A stretch of DNA of 64,000 nucleotides, taken from Stereocaulon alpinum (Eukaryota > Ascomycota > Lecanoromycetes > Lecanorales > Stereocaulaceae). Shown here in pieces: positions 42,963-52,899 of this stretch. The stretch spans positions 124,001 to 188,000 of the forward strand of contig JAEUBA010000055.1 of the NCBI GenBank assembly GCA_018257865.1. Direction: 5' to 3'. Below the pieces are notes generated by a model. That model was given only the letters and a program-made list of their open reading frames with translations. It was not told the DNA's origin and searched no databases. A program made the translations under genes and the position numbers. The first letter of the stretch is position 1; every line of letters starts with the position of its first letter.

Positions 42963-44731
42963 ACTGGAGCGAGATGATTAATATAATAATTGGGGTTGAT
43001 GATGTTGACAGAACTATCTGACCTGGATCCAGTTTCTTGTGGTGTCTGGTATATTTAAGGTAGCAGTGTGGGTTGAGGTCCGCAGCACCTTGTAATGGCC
43101 ACATGCTTTAGGTGTAGTCTTGTATTAGGCCATTGTAACGGTAACAATTATCCTCGACGACGTTGAGTAGATACGGTTAATGGTTAAATTCCTTCCGAAG
43201 ATCTACCCCCAATACTTCCATTGTCTTTGCAATGTCAGCTTCACAGTCAGATTGGATAGGAGGAAAAGCTTAACGTTCATGACGACCTTCTGGGGGCACT
43301 GCTGCATCTGATCTCTACAATGATGGATATGGATGTCATTATGTAGATATATTGAATCGAGGGCTCATTGGTGAGTCAAACGATAGTAGAGGAGGGCCCA
43401 TGATGCTTTTTCCTTTCCTTTGGGGTGGGCTGATCTTCCCTGCTTACATTGAGAGATAGGAAGGTGATGAAGAGGAGAACCTGACGTGTGTATAGATATG
43501 TATGATAAAGATGGAAGCATACCGCATATTGAGTGTCGAGAAGGGAAGAGCGGAAAAGGGAAATCCCTTGGTGAATATGTATCCTCAGATGCTGGAAGGA
43601 AGGCGTTGAGATGCCGTGAATGCATGAGATTGCCGGCAGATAACGTGAAAAGAGTGAAGGTCGATTGATAGACCCCCTTGGAGTATTAAGATGCACTCTG
43701 AATGTGTGCTCGGACTTGATGAGCTTAGTCGGCGGTAACGAACGAGAGGAATGAATACCGCTTGTAGGACTTGGAATGGGGATACCGTCAGAAAGTGTAA
43801 TGAAGGCGTTGTTACGCAAGAGAAGGCGAGGAAAGACTCGCCACTTGATAGCCACTGGCGGCAAAGCTCGATGGGTCCCCAAGGCACCTACGCTGCGTTA
43901 TGTCGCTGTAAGTCCCGTCATAGGTGACAACCTGGATGATACATCTGTCGTCCGCAAACCTCACAATGCTTTTGCTGTTGTTACGTCACGTAGCTATAGC
44001 CGCATTGGACATGTGGTGCTACCAGCTTGTCGACATGCGATCACGCAGCAAACCTACACCACTAATCGTAAGAACTAACGATATGGGGAAGATGTGCTAG
44101 TTGATCTTGTTATTGAAAAGAACTCTGCTGCATGGTCTTGGCTCAGCACGAATTCATTGCAGGATTGACTGCAGTGAAGATATGGACTTATTCGCTCAAA
44201 TTTGCACCTCTAGGTCACTTCGTTGGCCTCGGACCAAGACAGAGTCAACAAGTCGTGATCCACGGCGCAAAATCTCTGTTCTTATACTAAGTAGTAGCTA
44301 CATCGAGCTTGCTTCAGTGGCGAGGTCCAGACATTCAACGGCATTGCTCCTACGTCAGAGCAAATGTGCGTTCGCTCATTTGCTCGCAGAATAGTGGAAT
44401 CAGCATGAAACACAAACCTGTGTAAATTCGACATTCATCTTTAGCCACAGCTTGTACTGGCATGCAGCTCTTATCAACAGCTTCATTAAGTTGTGACAAG
44501 GCATGGGCGATCGGATATCGTCCAGTGGTTACGTATCATCAATTTCCACCGTACATCGCTTTCCAAGCAGCGTTTGATCTGGGAGCTCCGTGTAATTATT
44601 CACAGTGCCAATTGCGTGCTTTGGGTGGCCCAGGCAGCTGTGTCCAGAGTTTGTGACATGTTCTGAATGTTTCAGTCGCTTCTCAGATTCGACACCGTCA
44701 CGTGCGCGATCCAACAGTTTTGAAAGCCAAG
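42963..44731. other. Gene-poor stretch
   Basis: Overlapping uninformative frames on both strands at 43365-44080. No gene, repeat or RNA supported. Confidence 0.4.
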
Positions 44732-45518
44732 TCATCTACGCCTAAGCGCACCAAATGCTTTCCCAAGCTTCTGGACCTTTCTGACATCCCTGAAGGTCAG
44801 ACTGACCCTCGTCTCTCTCACAGCCTGTCCTTCGGCAAACGCCTCTTCATCTCCAAGGAGCTCCCAATTGACAATGTCCTCCGCATGTAGGTTCTCGTCA
44901 ACCTCAACTTCGCTGATACCGTGTAGACACTCCGTATACAGCTCTCCAGTCGTAATGAGTAGACTCCGTGGTTCTTGCAATATTCGGCATCCGGCACCCC
45001 TCGCCTGATCCTTTGGCTTCACATCTAGCACGATGTGTGATCCCAATGATACCGTAGCCACAACGGGGTAGTAAGCATCTCCATCTTCATGGGAGTGTAT
45101 GCCTTGGCTAGGTTTGTATTCATTGATGAGGCAGTGATTTGGTGCGCGATGAGGCGACTTGCTGAAGAGGTTGTCCTTCGAGTCGGCAAAGAGGGGTATT
45201 GAAAGGAGGCGTGAGATCACGGGATTCGAAAGCCATAGAGGCAAGTCCGCAGCAAGAAGCGTATTGCTTGATGAGAGTGGAGATGGATGGGCTTGAAGGC
45301 GTCGGTGCGCAAGGTGCTTCCAGGTTGGAAGAGGAACAGTGTTAATCTATGCGATTCATAAGTAAATTAAGAGAAACATGTAGGAGTACACAACGTACCT
45401 TCTGTAGAAGGTACTCCTCCTCCGTTGGCGTGATGAAGTTGGGGATATAGTAGCCTGAACCTGGGAGGAACGGCATCAGGGCTTCTCGGAGGGTGGCGGG
45501 TAGCTTGAGGTCCTCCAT
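44732..45518 (-). CDS. ALKBH6: AlkB-like 2-oxoglutarate/Fe(II) dioxygenase, ALKBH6 type
   Basis: Two exons, 45399-45518 and 44732-45346, join in phase across a 52-base intron to 244 residues, the usual ALKBH6 length. Exon 1 gives the family N-terminus GSGYYIPNFITPTEEEYLLQ; exon 2 continues INTVPLPTWKHLAHRRLQ. The double-stranded beta-helix core shows the iron triad: HxD in IHSHEDGDAYYPVVATVSLG, a distal His in TECLHGISEV, and the 2-oxoglutarate Arg in RVSLTFRDV. All ligands are present, so activity is likely, but ALKBH6 substrates are poorly defined. An in-frame ATG at 45557 would add 13 residues; the internal start MEDLKLP matches relatives better. Confidence 0.92.
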
Positions 45519-45901
45519 GTTGTCGGCCGTGGACAATGTAATGTCATGATGGATCACAGCGAACTGGGACCAGTCCTTCGTGGAGTACTGTGTTGGGTAC
45601 GAAACGTTGAAAGATCTTTGGGCGTTCAGCCTTGAAAGCTTGGCCTAAAAGTAATTCATGCTGCATCACTCCTGCCTTCGATCTTTTCAGTCTTCTTACT
45701 ACCTTAGCATATAACAGCAATTCTTGCCTAGATACTCTAGTACAGCTGGGTAGTCGTGCAAGCTTCAGATACTGCGCTAGCCGGCGTTGCTAGTGCTACA
45801 GGTACGCCAATGCGTTTTCTTGATAGAGCCCGTATATCTAATGAAGTGTGCGAGGGTCTCTTGGTAGTCTATGAATAGCCAGGTGGAAAGCCTTTTGCAT
45901 C
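45519..45901. other. Spacer, tandem minus-strand genes
   Basis: Upstream region of the ALKBH6 gene and 3' flank of the small gene at 45902-46276 lie at its ends; no further gene seen. Confidence 0.45.
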
Positions 45902-46276
45902 CTACCCTATCCTGAAGAAGGTCTCTAGCTCTCCCACAATCCATTTCCCTACGCCTTCTCTCCCAACTTTATCCAATACACCCTGGCCAACTCTCACGAC
46001 CGTCCCTTTTTCCAACTCCACGTCCTTTTTATACTCGTCAAACACGAGTTTAGCTTGCTCTGCTTCCTCATCAGTGAATCCCCCTCCTACAAGCAGAGCC
46101 TGGGGACGCGGTTCGAGGACACGGAGCGCTGCGGCCAGTTCTTTGGATGCGTAAGTATCAACAATGAGGATACCATTGACGGAGAAGCCGTGGGGAGCGA
46201 GAATACCGGCGATTGTTTGGCCGATCGGGCGGTGACGGCCGAGGGTGAGGATGGGGATTGTTGCTGGGGATGCCAT
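45902..46276 (-). CDS. Small conserved-looking protein of unknown function
   Basis: Intronless, 124 residues. It starts MASPATIPILTLGRHRPIG, a short beta strand followed by a Gly-containing turn as in nucleotide-binding folds, then an alternating strand/helix pattern. Further blocks are PQALLVGGGFTDEEAEQAKL and VRVGQGVLDKVGREGVGKWI. The composition and regular secondary-structure pattern support a real globular protein. No catalytic signature could be named. It could be a small Rossmann-like NAD(P)-binding-type protein, which is a guess. It lies tandem to ALKBH6 on the same strand. Confidence 0.65.
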   Translation of the reverse strand: MASPATIPILTLGRHRPIGQTIAGILAPHGFSVNGILIVDTYASKELAAALRVLEPRPQALLVGGGFTDEEAEQAKLVFDEYKKDVELEKGTVVRVGQGVLDKVGREGVGKWIVGELETFFRIG

Positions 46277-47349
46277 GGCCTAGAGTTGGATTCAAACTTT
46301 CAAAGGAAAGCTTGATGTTTATGAATGAATGATTTTACAGCTGAGCTGAGAGGTGGGCCAAGCACTCTTTTTATGCATCCCTACATACTGCGCTCAGCTG
46401 CTGCAAATGCTTTCGGCAGCGCCTTCGGAGATCGGACCGTTATCTTGGACGCCTTGTGGTTGTTCTTGCCGTATTAGGTAGGAAGCATGGCTTCGTGCCA
46501 AGCATGTCAATTGGTCCAGAAGCCTTGGCTCTATCGGCATTGAAGTCTAAATGTTCTACATCCTCCTCATGGAAATCAGGCACCCCTAATCTTATACCCA
46601 TGAGTAGAAGACTAACATTCAGTGAGTGCGGCTTTGAAGCTATGAGATGCTCAGCATATTGTCCTATAGGTTTCGAGGCACTTTGCAAGAGCCATCTGCG
46701 AATCGAACCAGTTCTTGGGCAAAAATGCGCATATCTAGGCAACCGGCAGACTTATCAGAGCTTCCTATCGCAGCTATGGAGTCGGAGAATAGCCTCACAG
46801 AGAAACTTGGATCTAACATCTACGATCCCTCATTCTACCACTGAATGTGTAGTATAGCCCGAGAAAGACTCCTGCCAATCTTGTGATAGTAGATGACAAC
46901 TGTTTGGGGCTTCAGTATCATACATGTGTCTTTGAAGCCAATGACGAAGCTCAAGCTATTAGATTTCTTACTCAGAGGTGTCGGGCATCGCGCCTTCCCA
47001 ACGCAGATTTACTTCTCTGCAGAACAATACCCGCTTGGTATCGGGAATTCTTCAACTCACTCCCAATATCTGCTTCCCAAAACAACAGGTATCTACGTCC
47101 AACATTTAGTAAGCACTGGTTCAAGACGAAGCGGTAGACGACTCATTGTTTGGGACTTCTATTTACTATTGTTGCCTGCTCACCTGACCTGTCCAACGAG
47201 CAAAACATTTGAACGATTGCCATTCTCAAAGTCAATTCTCTCCACTACGTGAGGTCGATCTGGCGATCTTTATTAGTTGACTAATTGGCTTGTTCGCTCA
47301 ACATCCGATCAGCTCACAGGAGTGCCCACCTTGTACCAAGAACGCCAAC
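46277..47349. other. Spacer upstream of the F-box-like gene
   Basis: A minus-strand 100-residue frame (46742-46440) and plus-strand frames overlap here, none recognisable. An in-frame ATG at 47290 could extend the next gene by 20 residues. Confidence 0.4.
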
Positions 47350-48657
47350 ATGGAAAAGACACCAACAGAGGTGTTTTGCATCATTATGGCGAAGTTAGCT
47401 GGGACTAGTGATCGGAGGAACGTCAATGCACTCAAATCATTGCGACTATGCAACCATAAGCTGAACGGCGTCTCTACAAAGTACCTCTTTGCAGAGATTC
47501 GCTTGGAATATACTGAGGCCAGTCACCGAAAAATGCTATCATTGGCCCTTGATCCTATGCTTCACCTGTACGTCCGTAAGCTCAGCATCGTCTCAAAAGC
47601 GATTCCAGGTCCCTTACTCTCGCAACCTGAGTTCGAATCATGGATCAAAGGTACCACGCCAGATACCCTGGACAAATTGGAGAGCGACATAGAATGCTCC
47701 ACGATGTTCGATCCACACTACTTCGACGACATCTATGCAGAATACGTCAGACTTTACAGACGCCAAGGCGAATTTCTCGAGAAGGCAGAAGTTATGTTAA
47801 TGATCGCTGCTAGCCGTTTCCCTCACCTGGAGGGGCTGGTGTCCGGCACTCATCGTCGTTTCTTCAACCAGAACCACTTAGTTACCACACTTCCTTGCGA
47901 TAAGAAGCACGTTGCTTTGAAATGGAAGGCTACCATAAGCCGTAATGTACTCGAATTAGATCAAATGTCGATGGTGCTAAGGGCACTGGAACGGGGTTGT
48001 CCCAAATCAGGAGCACAAATTGACGCTTCTCCCATATTGCAAGGCTTTGGCACCTGGACAGCAGCTCTTCTACGAGGCCCAGAACACTCTGCAATAGTCC
48101 GCAATTCTCTGGTCAACATGGTAAAATTTGACCTCGCCTTCGATACTAACCATCCCGGTGTGGTGTTGACTGCTCTCGCTCGGAGTCGATTGTCCTTGAT
48201 TACGGGGTGGATGAGCAGACTGGAACAACTATCGTATACAGCATATGGAATCCCCCGGAATTGGAACCCGGCGATTTCGGACTACATTGGCAACAACACA
48301 TGGTCCAATCTTACCACTCTTGAGATTGGCCGCTGGTGCGTGCACAGCAGTGAATTGTCAAACATGTTCCAGAGACATAGAAGCACCTTACGTTTCGTTT
48401 CCCTACTGGACATCTTCATGATCCATGGCTCTTGGGAGGAGGTCTTTGCCGAGCTACAAGGAGGAGAATTAAGACGACTCAAGCTTCGGCATCTAGGTTC
48501 GGCTGGTGAGGTCACTTTGTGTGACTGCGACCAAGTCCTTGAGGAAGATCTTCCGATGCTGCATCCCGTGTACCGATATGTATTCATGAATGGACCCTGG
48601 ATAGGAATGGGATATACGCAGGCATGCGCCCGTTTTCAGGAATTGTTTCAGTCATGA
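47350..48657 (+). CDS. Divergent F-box-like protein
   Basis: Intronless, about 435 residues from the chosen start MEKTPTEVFCIIMAKLAG, which resembles the opening of a fungal F-box (PTEVFxxI). The next helices, NALKSLRLCNHKLNGVSTKYLFAEIRL-type text, are the typical F-box second half. The remainder is a solenoid-like region with LRR-like leucines (WSNLTTLEIGRWCVHSSELS, TLRFVSLLDIFMIHG, LRRLKLRHLGSAGEVTL) and no other domain. Such proteins form large, fast-evolving families in filamentous ascomycetes. It probably acts as an SCF substrate receptor, but the target is unknown. The in-frame ATG at 47290 is less likely since it precedes a Cys/Pro-rich non-conserved stretch. Confidence 0.7.
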   Translation: MEKTPTEVFCIIMAKLAGTSDRRNVNALKSLRLCNHKLNGVSTKYLFAEIRLEYTEASHRKMLSLALDPMLHLYVRKLSIVSKAIPGPLLSQPEFESWIKGTTPDTLDKLESDIECSTMFDPHYFDDIYAEYVRLYRRQGEFLEKAEVMLMIAASRFPHLEGLVSGTHRRFFNQNHLVTTLPCDKKHVALKWKATISRNVLELDQMSMVLRALERGCPKSGAQIDASPILQGFGTWTAALLRGPEHSAIVRNSLVNMVKFDLAFDTNHPGVVLTALARSRLSLITGWMSRLEQLSYTAYGIPRNWNPAISDYIGNNTWSNLTTLEIGRWCVHSSELSNMFQRHRSTLRFVSLLDIFMIHGSWEEVFAELQGGELRRLKLRHLGSAGEVTLCDCDQVLEEDLPMLHPVYRYVFMNGPWIGMGYTQACARFQELFQS

Positions 48658-49342
48658 AAGCGCGGAGGAAAGGAAGTGTAGGCCCAAAAACATGGGGCTT
48701 TGGTCATCAAGGGAAGTTAGCCACAAAGTCTGACAATGGATGGGCTAGCTCGTGATTCTATACACTACAGGGGATGAGACCCCACTATATTCATACGACT
48801 GCGGCAGTTTCACTACAATTGAGATACTATACACAAGTCTAACATAGACACTAAACCTTTTCGGGCAGTGTAAACGATCATCGCTACTATTTGAAACGCA
48901 CTTTGATAGGTGACATCAGACTCGTTTCTCCAGCGCCTTTACGAGGCTAACCTTTCATCACTCCTTTAAACACTAAGCTTACAACCTCACACCCAAAACG
49001 CAGCACTCCATCACGCAGGTAGCTCATGATCAAGGATTAAAACAGGCCATTCAAATGCTTAATTCCCCCACCTGCTCCGAATCCCTCCCCTCCCTTCCCA
49101 TCCCCACCCCCAAACCAAACCAAACACTCAACCATCCCACTAATGCACGACTCATTCGCTCCACCGCATTCCCAAAAACCTCAGCCCCTGACCCCTCTCC
49201 TCCCTACAATACCAGCCACATACTCTCCCACAGGGGTTTGGAGGTGGAGGGTGGGGATAGTGATTGCCGGGCGGGTAGTCTGGTGAGGAGCGGGGGTTGG
49301 AGGAGGAGGGAGGAGAGAGGAGGGTGGAGGGTCAGAAGGGGA
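48658..49342. other. Spacer
   Basis: Contains a C-rich then G-rich low-complexity part (49060-49340) with compositionally biased frames. No gene supported. Confidence 0.4.
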
Positions 49343-49852
49343 TTAGTAAAATACGTTTTCGCCAACTAATTTACACCGACTGCGTTTATCTTTAGCGAAG
49401 GAGGGGTTTTGATAGCGAGTATTCTTGGAAGGGATGAGGGGATTTGGTGTTGGTGATGGTGATGGGAGTTGGTTCTGGGTTTGGAAGATGGGTCGTTGTG
49501 TAGCGACCATGACGTACTGCCCTTTTAGATACGATATATTGCTATTACGGACTCTGGCATTTCGGCATTCTGTCTTGGGAAGGAGGAGGAGGAGGAGGGC
49601 ATTTGCTGATTGGTATGTGAGGTCAGGTTGCATTGCATATTTACCTAAGAGGTTTCGTACTTTTGCAAGGATGAGATGGGATGTATGTGGATGGAGAGAG
49701 GAGTGGAGAGAGAGAGATTCATCGTGCTGTACTATTAATGGAACACTGTAGGGTGTTCTGGGCGGGACATGGGTTCTGAATCCTTTGGGCCTGTTGGCGT
49801 GAGGGAGGCGGGTGAGTAGGGCGTTGGTGCTGTTGAAGAGTGGGGTATTCAT
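49343..49852 (-). CDS. Hypothetical protein
   Basis: Intronless frame of 169 residues. After a Pro/Arg-containing start (LPHANRPKGFRTHVPPRTP) it shows a plausible globular core: PLIVQHDESLSLHSSLHP, then HLILAKVRNLLGKYAMQPDL and TYQSANALLLLLLPKTE. It ends in a Pro/Ser-rich and basic tail. A TATATATAC run at about 49913-49921 lies some 60 bases upstream on the correct side for a minus-strand TATA box. I do not recognise the family. It may be a small fungal-specific protein, or less likely a fortuitous frame. Confidence 0.45.
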   Translation of the reverse strand: MNTPLFNSTNALLTRLPHANRPKGFRTHVPPRTPYSVPLIVQHDESLSLHSSLHPHTSHLILAKVRNLLGKYAMQPDLTYQSANALLLLLLPKTECRNARVRNSNISYLKGQYVMVATQRPIFQTQNQLPSPSPTPNPLIPSKNTRYQNPSFAKDKRSRCKLVGENVFY

Positions 49853-50610
49853 TGTATCAGTCAGTATGTTTTTGCGTCCTAGGTTGGTGGGGGATCATGC
49901 TGGGGATCTAAGGTATATATACGGCCATATAGAGCGCAAGTACGTACGGTGGCTGGGATCGGAGATCACTATGATCGCTTTCGACTTGGTGCGAGTTGTG
50001 CGTTGTGGAAGATCTTGAGATGTCAAGCGCCCGGTAAGATGATCGATAGGCTTTTGGAACGGTGCTCTGTCGGCCAGAACAGCGGTTGTAGCCGACCACG
50101 TCATGACAGCAGCTTCAGCACTACTAATGACGCGTAAGACTGTCGGAGGTGAATCCGCGATCATCTGTCTCTTCATGTGTGTATACTATAGAACAATGGT
50201 CTTCGACAAGAGGGTGATATTGGAGCTCGATGTAGAGGGTTTTTCTCGCAAGGTTCTAGTCACATTTGCTTGAGATCCTAGCGTAATGATACAACGCTGA
50301 GACTTGTCGAATGGTCATAGGAAATCAACGCATAGACACACACATAGACGAGATTTTGTCAGTGTGCTCTGGAATGAATGATCGTTAACAGCGGTCAGTT
50401 TCTTGAACCTGTTCTGACACGTCATTTCGAGCTTGATTATCTCCCAGAGGAATATGAAAAGGAAAGCATGGCAATGAAGACGAGAGAGAATAAAGCCATG
50501 GTTTAATCCGGATTTTGTTCCATGAATGGCCAAGTCCCACATGGCGGATTAGGGCTAGGGCTGTTAACGTGTCACCTTGGCCAAGCACGGGCTACACCTA
50601 CATGGCTCCC
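49853..50610. other. Spacer
   Basis: Promoter side of the hypothetical gene and 3' flank of the dehydratase gene. Short overlapping frames, no support for a gene. Confidence 0.4.
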
Positions 50611-51926
50611 CTACCATTCTCGAATACTTCCATCCGGCCCTATGAAGCCTTTCAAGGCCCAGGGCGGCGCTGTTTTCGCAACTTGCCTAACCTCATCCTC
50701 ATCAATTTCGATCCCCAATCCCACACCTTGAAGGCCCTCCACATATCCATCCGTCACTTTCCAGACACTCTTGTCTTTGACGTAGTTGTTGATGTCGTAG
50801 TCGCCCGCCTCGACGTTGTAGTGAATGCCAAGACTCATCTCCTGTATGGCGAAATTCGGTGTAGCCAGCGCAAATTGCATACAGGCCGCCAGCGCAATGG
50901 GTCCAAGGGGGCAATGTGGCGCGATAGCCACATCATAGGCTTCAGCCATGGCGGCAATCTTCCGTAGCTCAGATATACCACCACAATGCGAGATCTGCGA
51001 CAATGGTTATTACGTCGATAGTCAGACATGCGACATCTTCGATACTTGCATCTGGCTGGAGTATATCAACAGAGGTGTCATGAAGGAAGCGCTTTACATC
51101 CCACCGACTATAGAGGCGCTCGCCTAGAGCAATGGGAATCGTAGTGAGGAGGGAGAGTTGTTTGATGCCTTCGGGATGTTCTGAGAGCAGCGGTTCTTCG
51201 ATGAAAAGTGGGTGGTATGGTTCGAGAGCCTTGGCTAACTGCTTGCTCATTGGCTTATGTACGCGACCATGAAAGTCAAGCCCAGCATCCATGCCCAAGG
51301 CTTTGACTGTTTTCAACCTCTCCACACTAGCTTCCAACGCTCTGGGCGAGTCAAGCCAATCCACATCCTCCGTCGCATTCATCTTGATAGCCCGGAAGCC
51401 TTGCGCGTGACGCTCTTTAGCTGCCGCCTCAACGTCTCGTGGCCTATCACCCCCAATCCATGCGTAGACTTTGACTTTGTGGCGCACTTTACCGCCGAAT
51501 AATTGGTAGAGGGGAACGTGTAGCCGACGGGCTTTGAGGTCCCATAGCGCGATATCGATGCCTGCAAGAGCGGACATTAGGACGGGACCACCTCTATAGA
51601 AGCCAAGACGGTACCTGAAGGGGTCAGCAAGCCGCGAACCTTGTCGATCCAAGCAATACGTACGCAGTCTGCCATAGGTGCTCGATGTCACTGTGGGAAA
51701 TTGTGTATCAGTCGTGTTAGGTAATATAGGTATAAGGTGGGCATTATTACTCGGCCTCATAGCCGACAAAGCGCTGTCTCAAGGCATCAAGACAGCCTTC
51801 AACAGCTTGTGTATGGCCTTCGAGGGTAGCTTCGCCCCAGCCATGTTCACCCTGCTCATCGCAGACCTTGACAAAGAGCCAACGAGGAAGGACGCGGAAA
51901 TACTCAATTGCCTTGATCTTCGGCAT
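50611..51926 (-). CDS. D-galactonate dehydratase-like enolase-superfamily enzyme
   Basis: Mandelate-racemase/enolase-fold enzyme, about 383 residues; bacterial DgoD is 382. Exons 51751-51926, 51664-51690, 51050-51614 and 50611-50994. The last intron must be GC-AG (GCAAGT...GCAG): it is the only splice that joins DILQPD to ISHCGGISELRK in frame. Other junctions are standard GT-AG. Capping and barrel motifs: GWGEATLEGHTQAVEGCLDA, FRAIKMNATED, the metal-ligand sequence DFHGRVHKPM, IEEPLL, IALGERLYSRWD, and APHCPLGPIALAAC with the catalytic-type His. These match D-galactonate dehydratase, which removes water from D-galactonate in De Ley-Doudoroff-type sugar acid use. A related sugar-acid dehydratase activity is possible; no aldolase or kinase partner gene is adjacent. 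Confidence 0.85.
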
Positions 51927-52899
51927 TGTTTCGAAGATCAGAATAATGATATGAAAGCTTCACGAGAGTGTAGCCTGGAGAGAGGAGAGGATAAAGAGAA
52001 GGGTGGGCGTGCAATAGCATGCACTGGATCCGAGATTTATAAGTGGAGCGGGCAAGTACTTTGGGCTTGCCATCCCACGCTATTGGGGGACTGTTTGGGT
52101 AAGTCTGCAAGATGCGTTGGCTTTGGCTGTGACGACTATGTATATTTAGTGAGGTTTCAGAGCTAAAGCGCGAAGAGTGCAGTGCCCAAACCGAAGGCGT
52201 GGGGTGTATGATCCGATCGAGGCGTCGAGGAACAGGCGTAAGAGTCTCCTCGATCTCGGGATGTTTGACAGCGGCAGATCGACAAGTGCGTCATAAAGGG
52301 TCTTAGACGACACTAGACTAGACGTTGTTCATGTCAATTTGGGGGTTGTCAGCGGCCGGCGGGAGTATGGTGGAGTGTGTGGAGTGTCGAGTGGATGACA
52401 TGGGCCAATGGCTTGGGTTGAGTGGAGCAGACACAAGTTGCAGCAAAGACACAATCCTATTCGCGAATGACGACCTTTGCCCGCGGCCTGTTGCGAGCTG
52501 CTTCCGACAGAGGAACGCTAATGAATGATCGTGTAATAGTACCGTATGTAGATAGGTATCATTGTATTATATGAAAACTGCGACAACAAGTTAGATACAA
52601 GGTCTTCATTGACTAAGAGATATAGTGGTTGTGAACAATTGCATTGTTGGAAGGTGAGCGGTGGTTGATTATTGTTTCCTTCCGCTCGCAGCTCAGCCCA
52701 GTGGCCGCTTCAGGGCAACACTGATACCTAACCGTAGGGCTCAGTCGGCTTCCCTTTGTCCTTCAGCTGACCAGCGTCACCGCCACAGTCATGGCACAGT
52801 CGCAAGACCGGTGATTCAGCTGGATACCTAATTACACAACATCAGTAGAATCATCCTTCCAATCATCTACACTTTCGATCCAAAGGCGCCTAAGCCATC
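51927..52899. promoter_or_regulatory. Divergent promoter region, dehydratase / Vid24-family gene
   Basis: 973 bases between divergent starts. A TTATAAG at about 52034 could serve the dehydratase. No gene supported. Confidence 0.4.

Noticed and set aside
49055..49369. 104-codon plus-strand frame rich in Pro then Arg/Gly
   Set aside because: Low-complexity C-rich then G-rich DNA; no start context or similarity.
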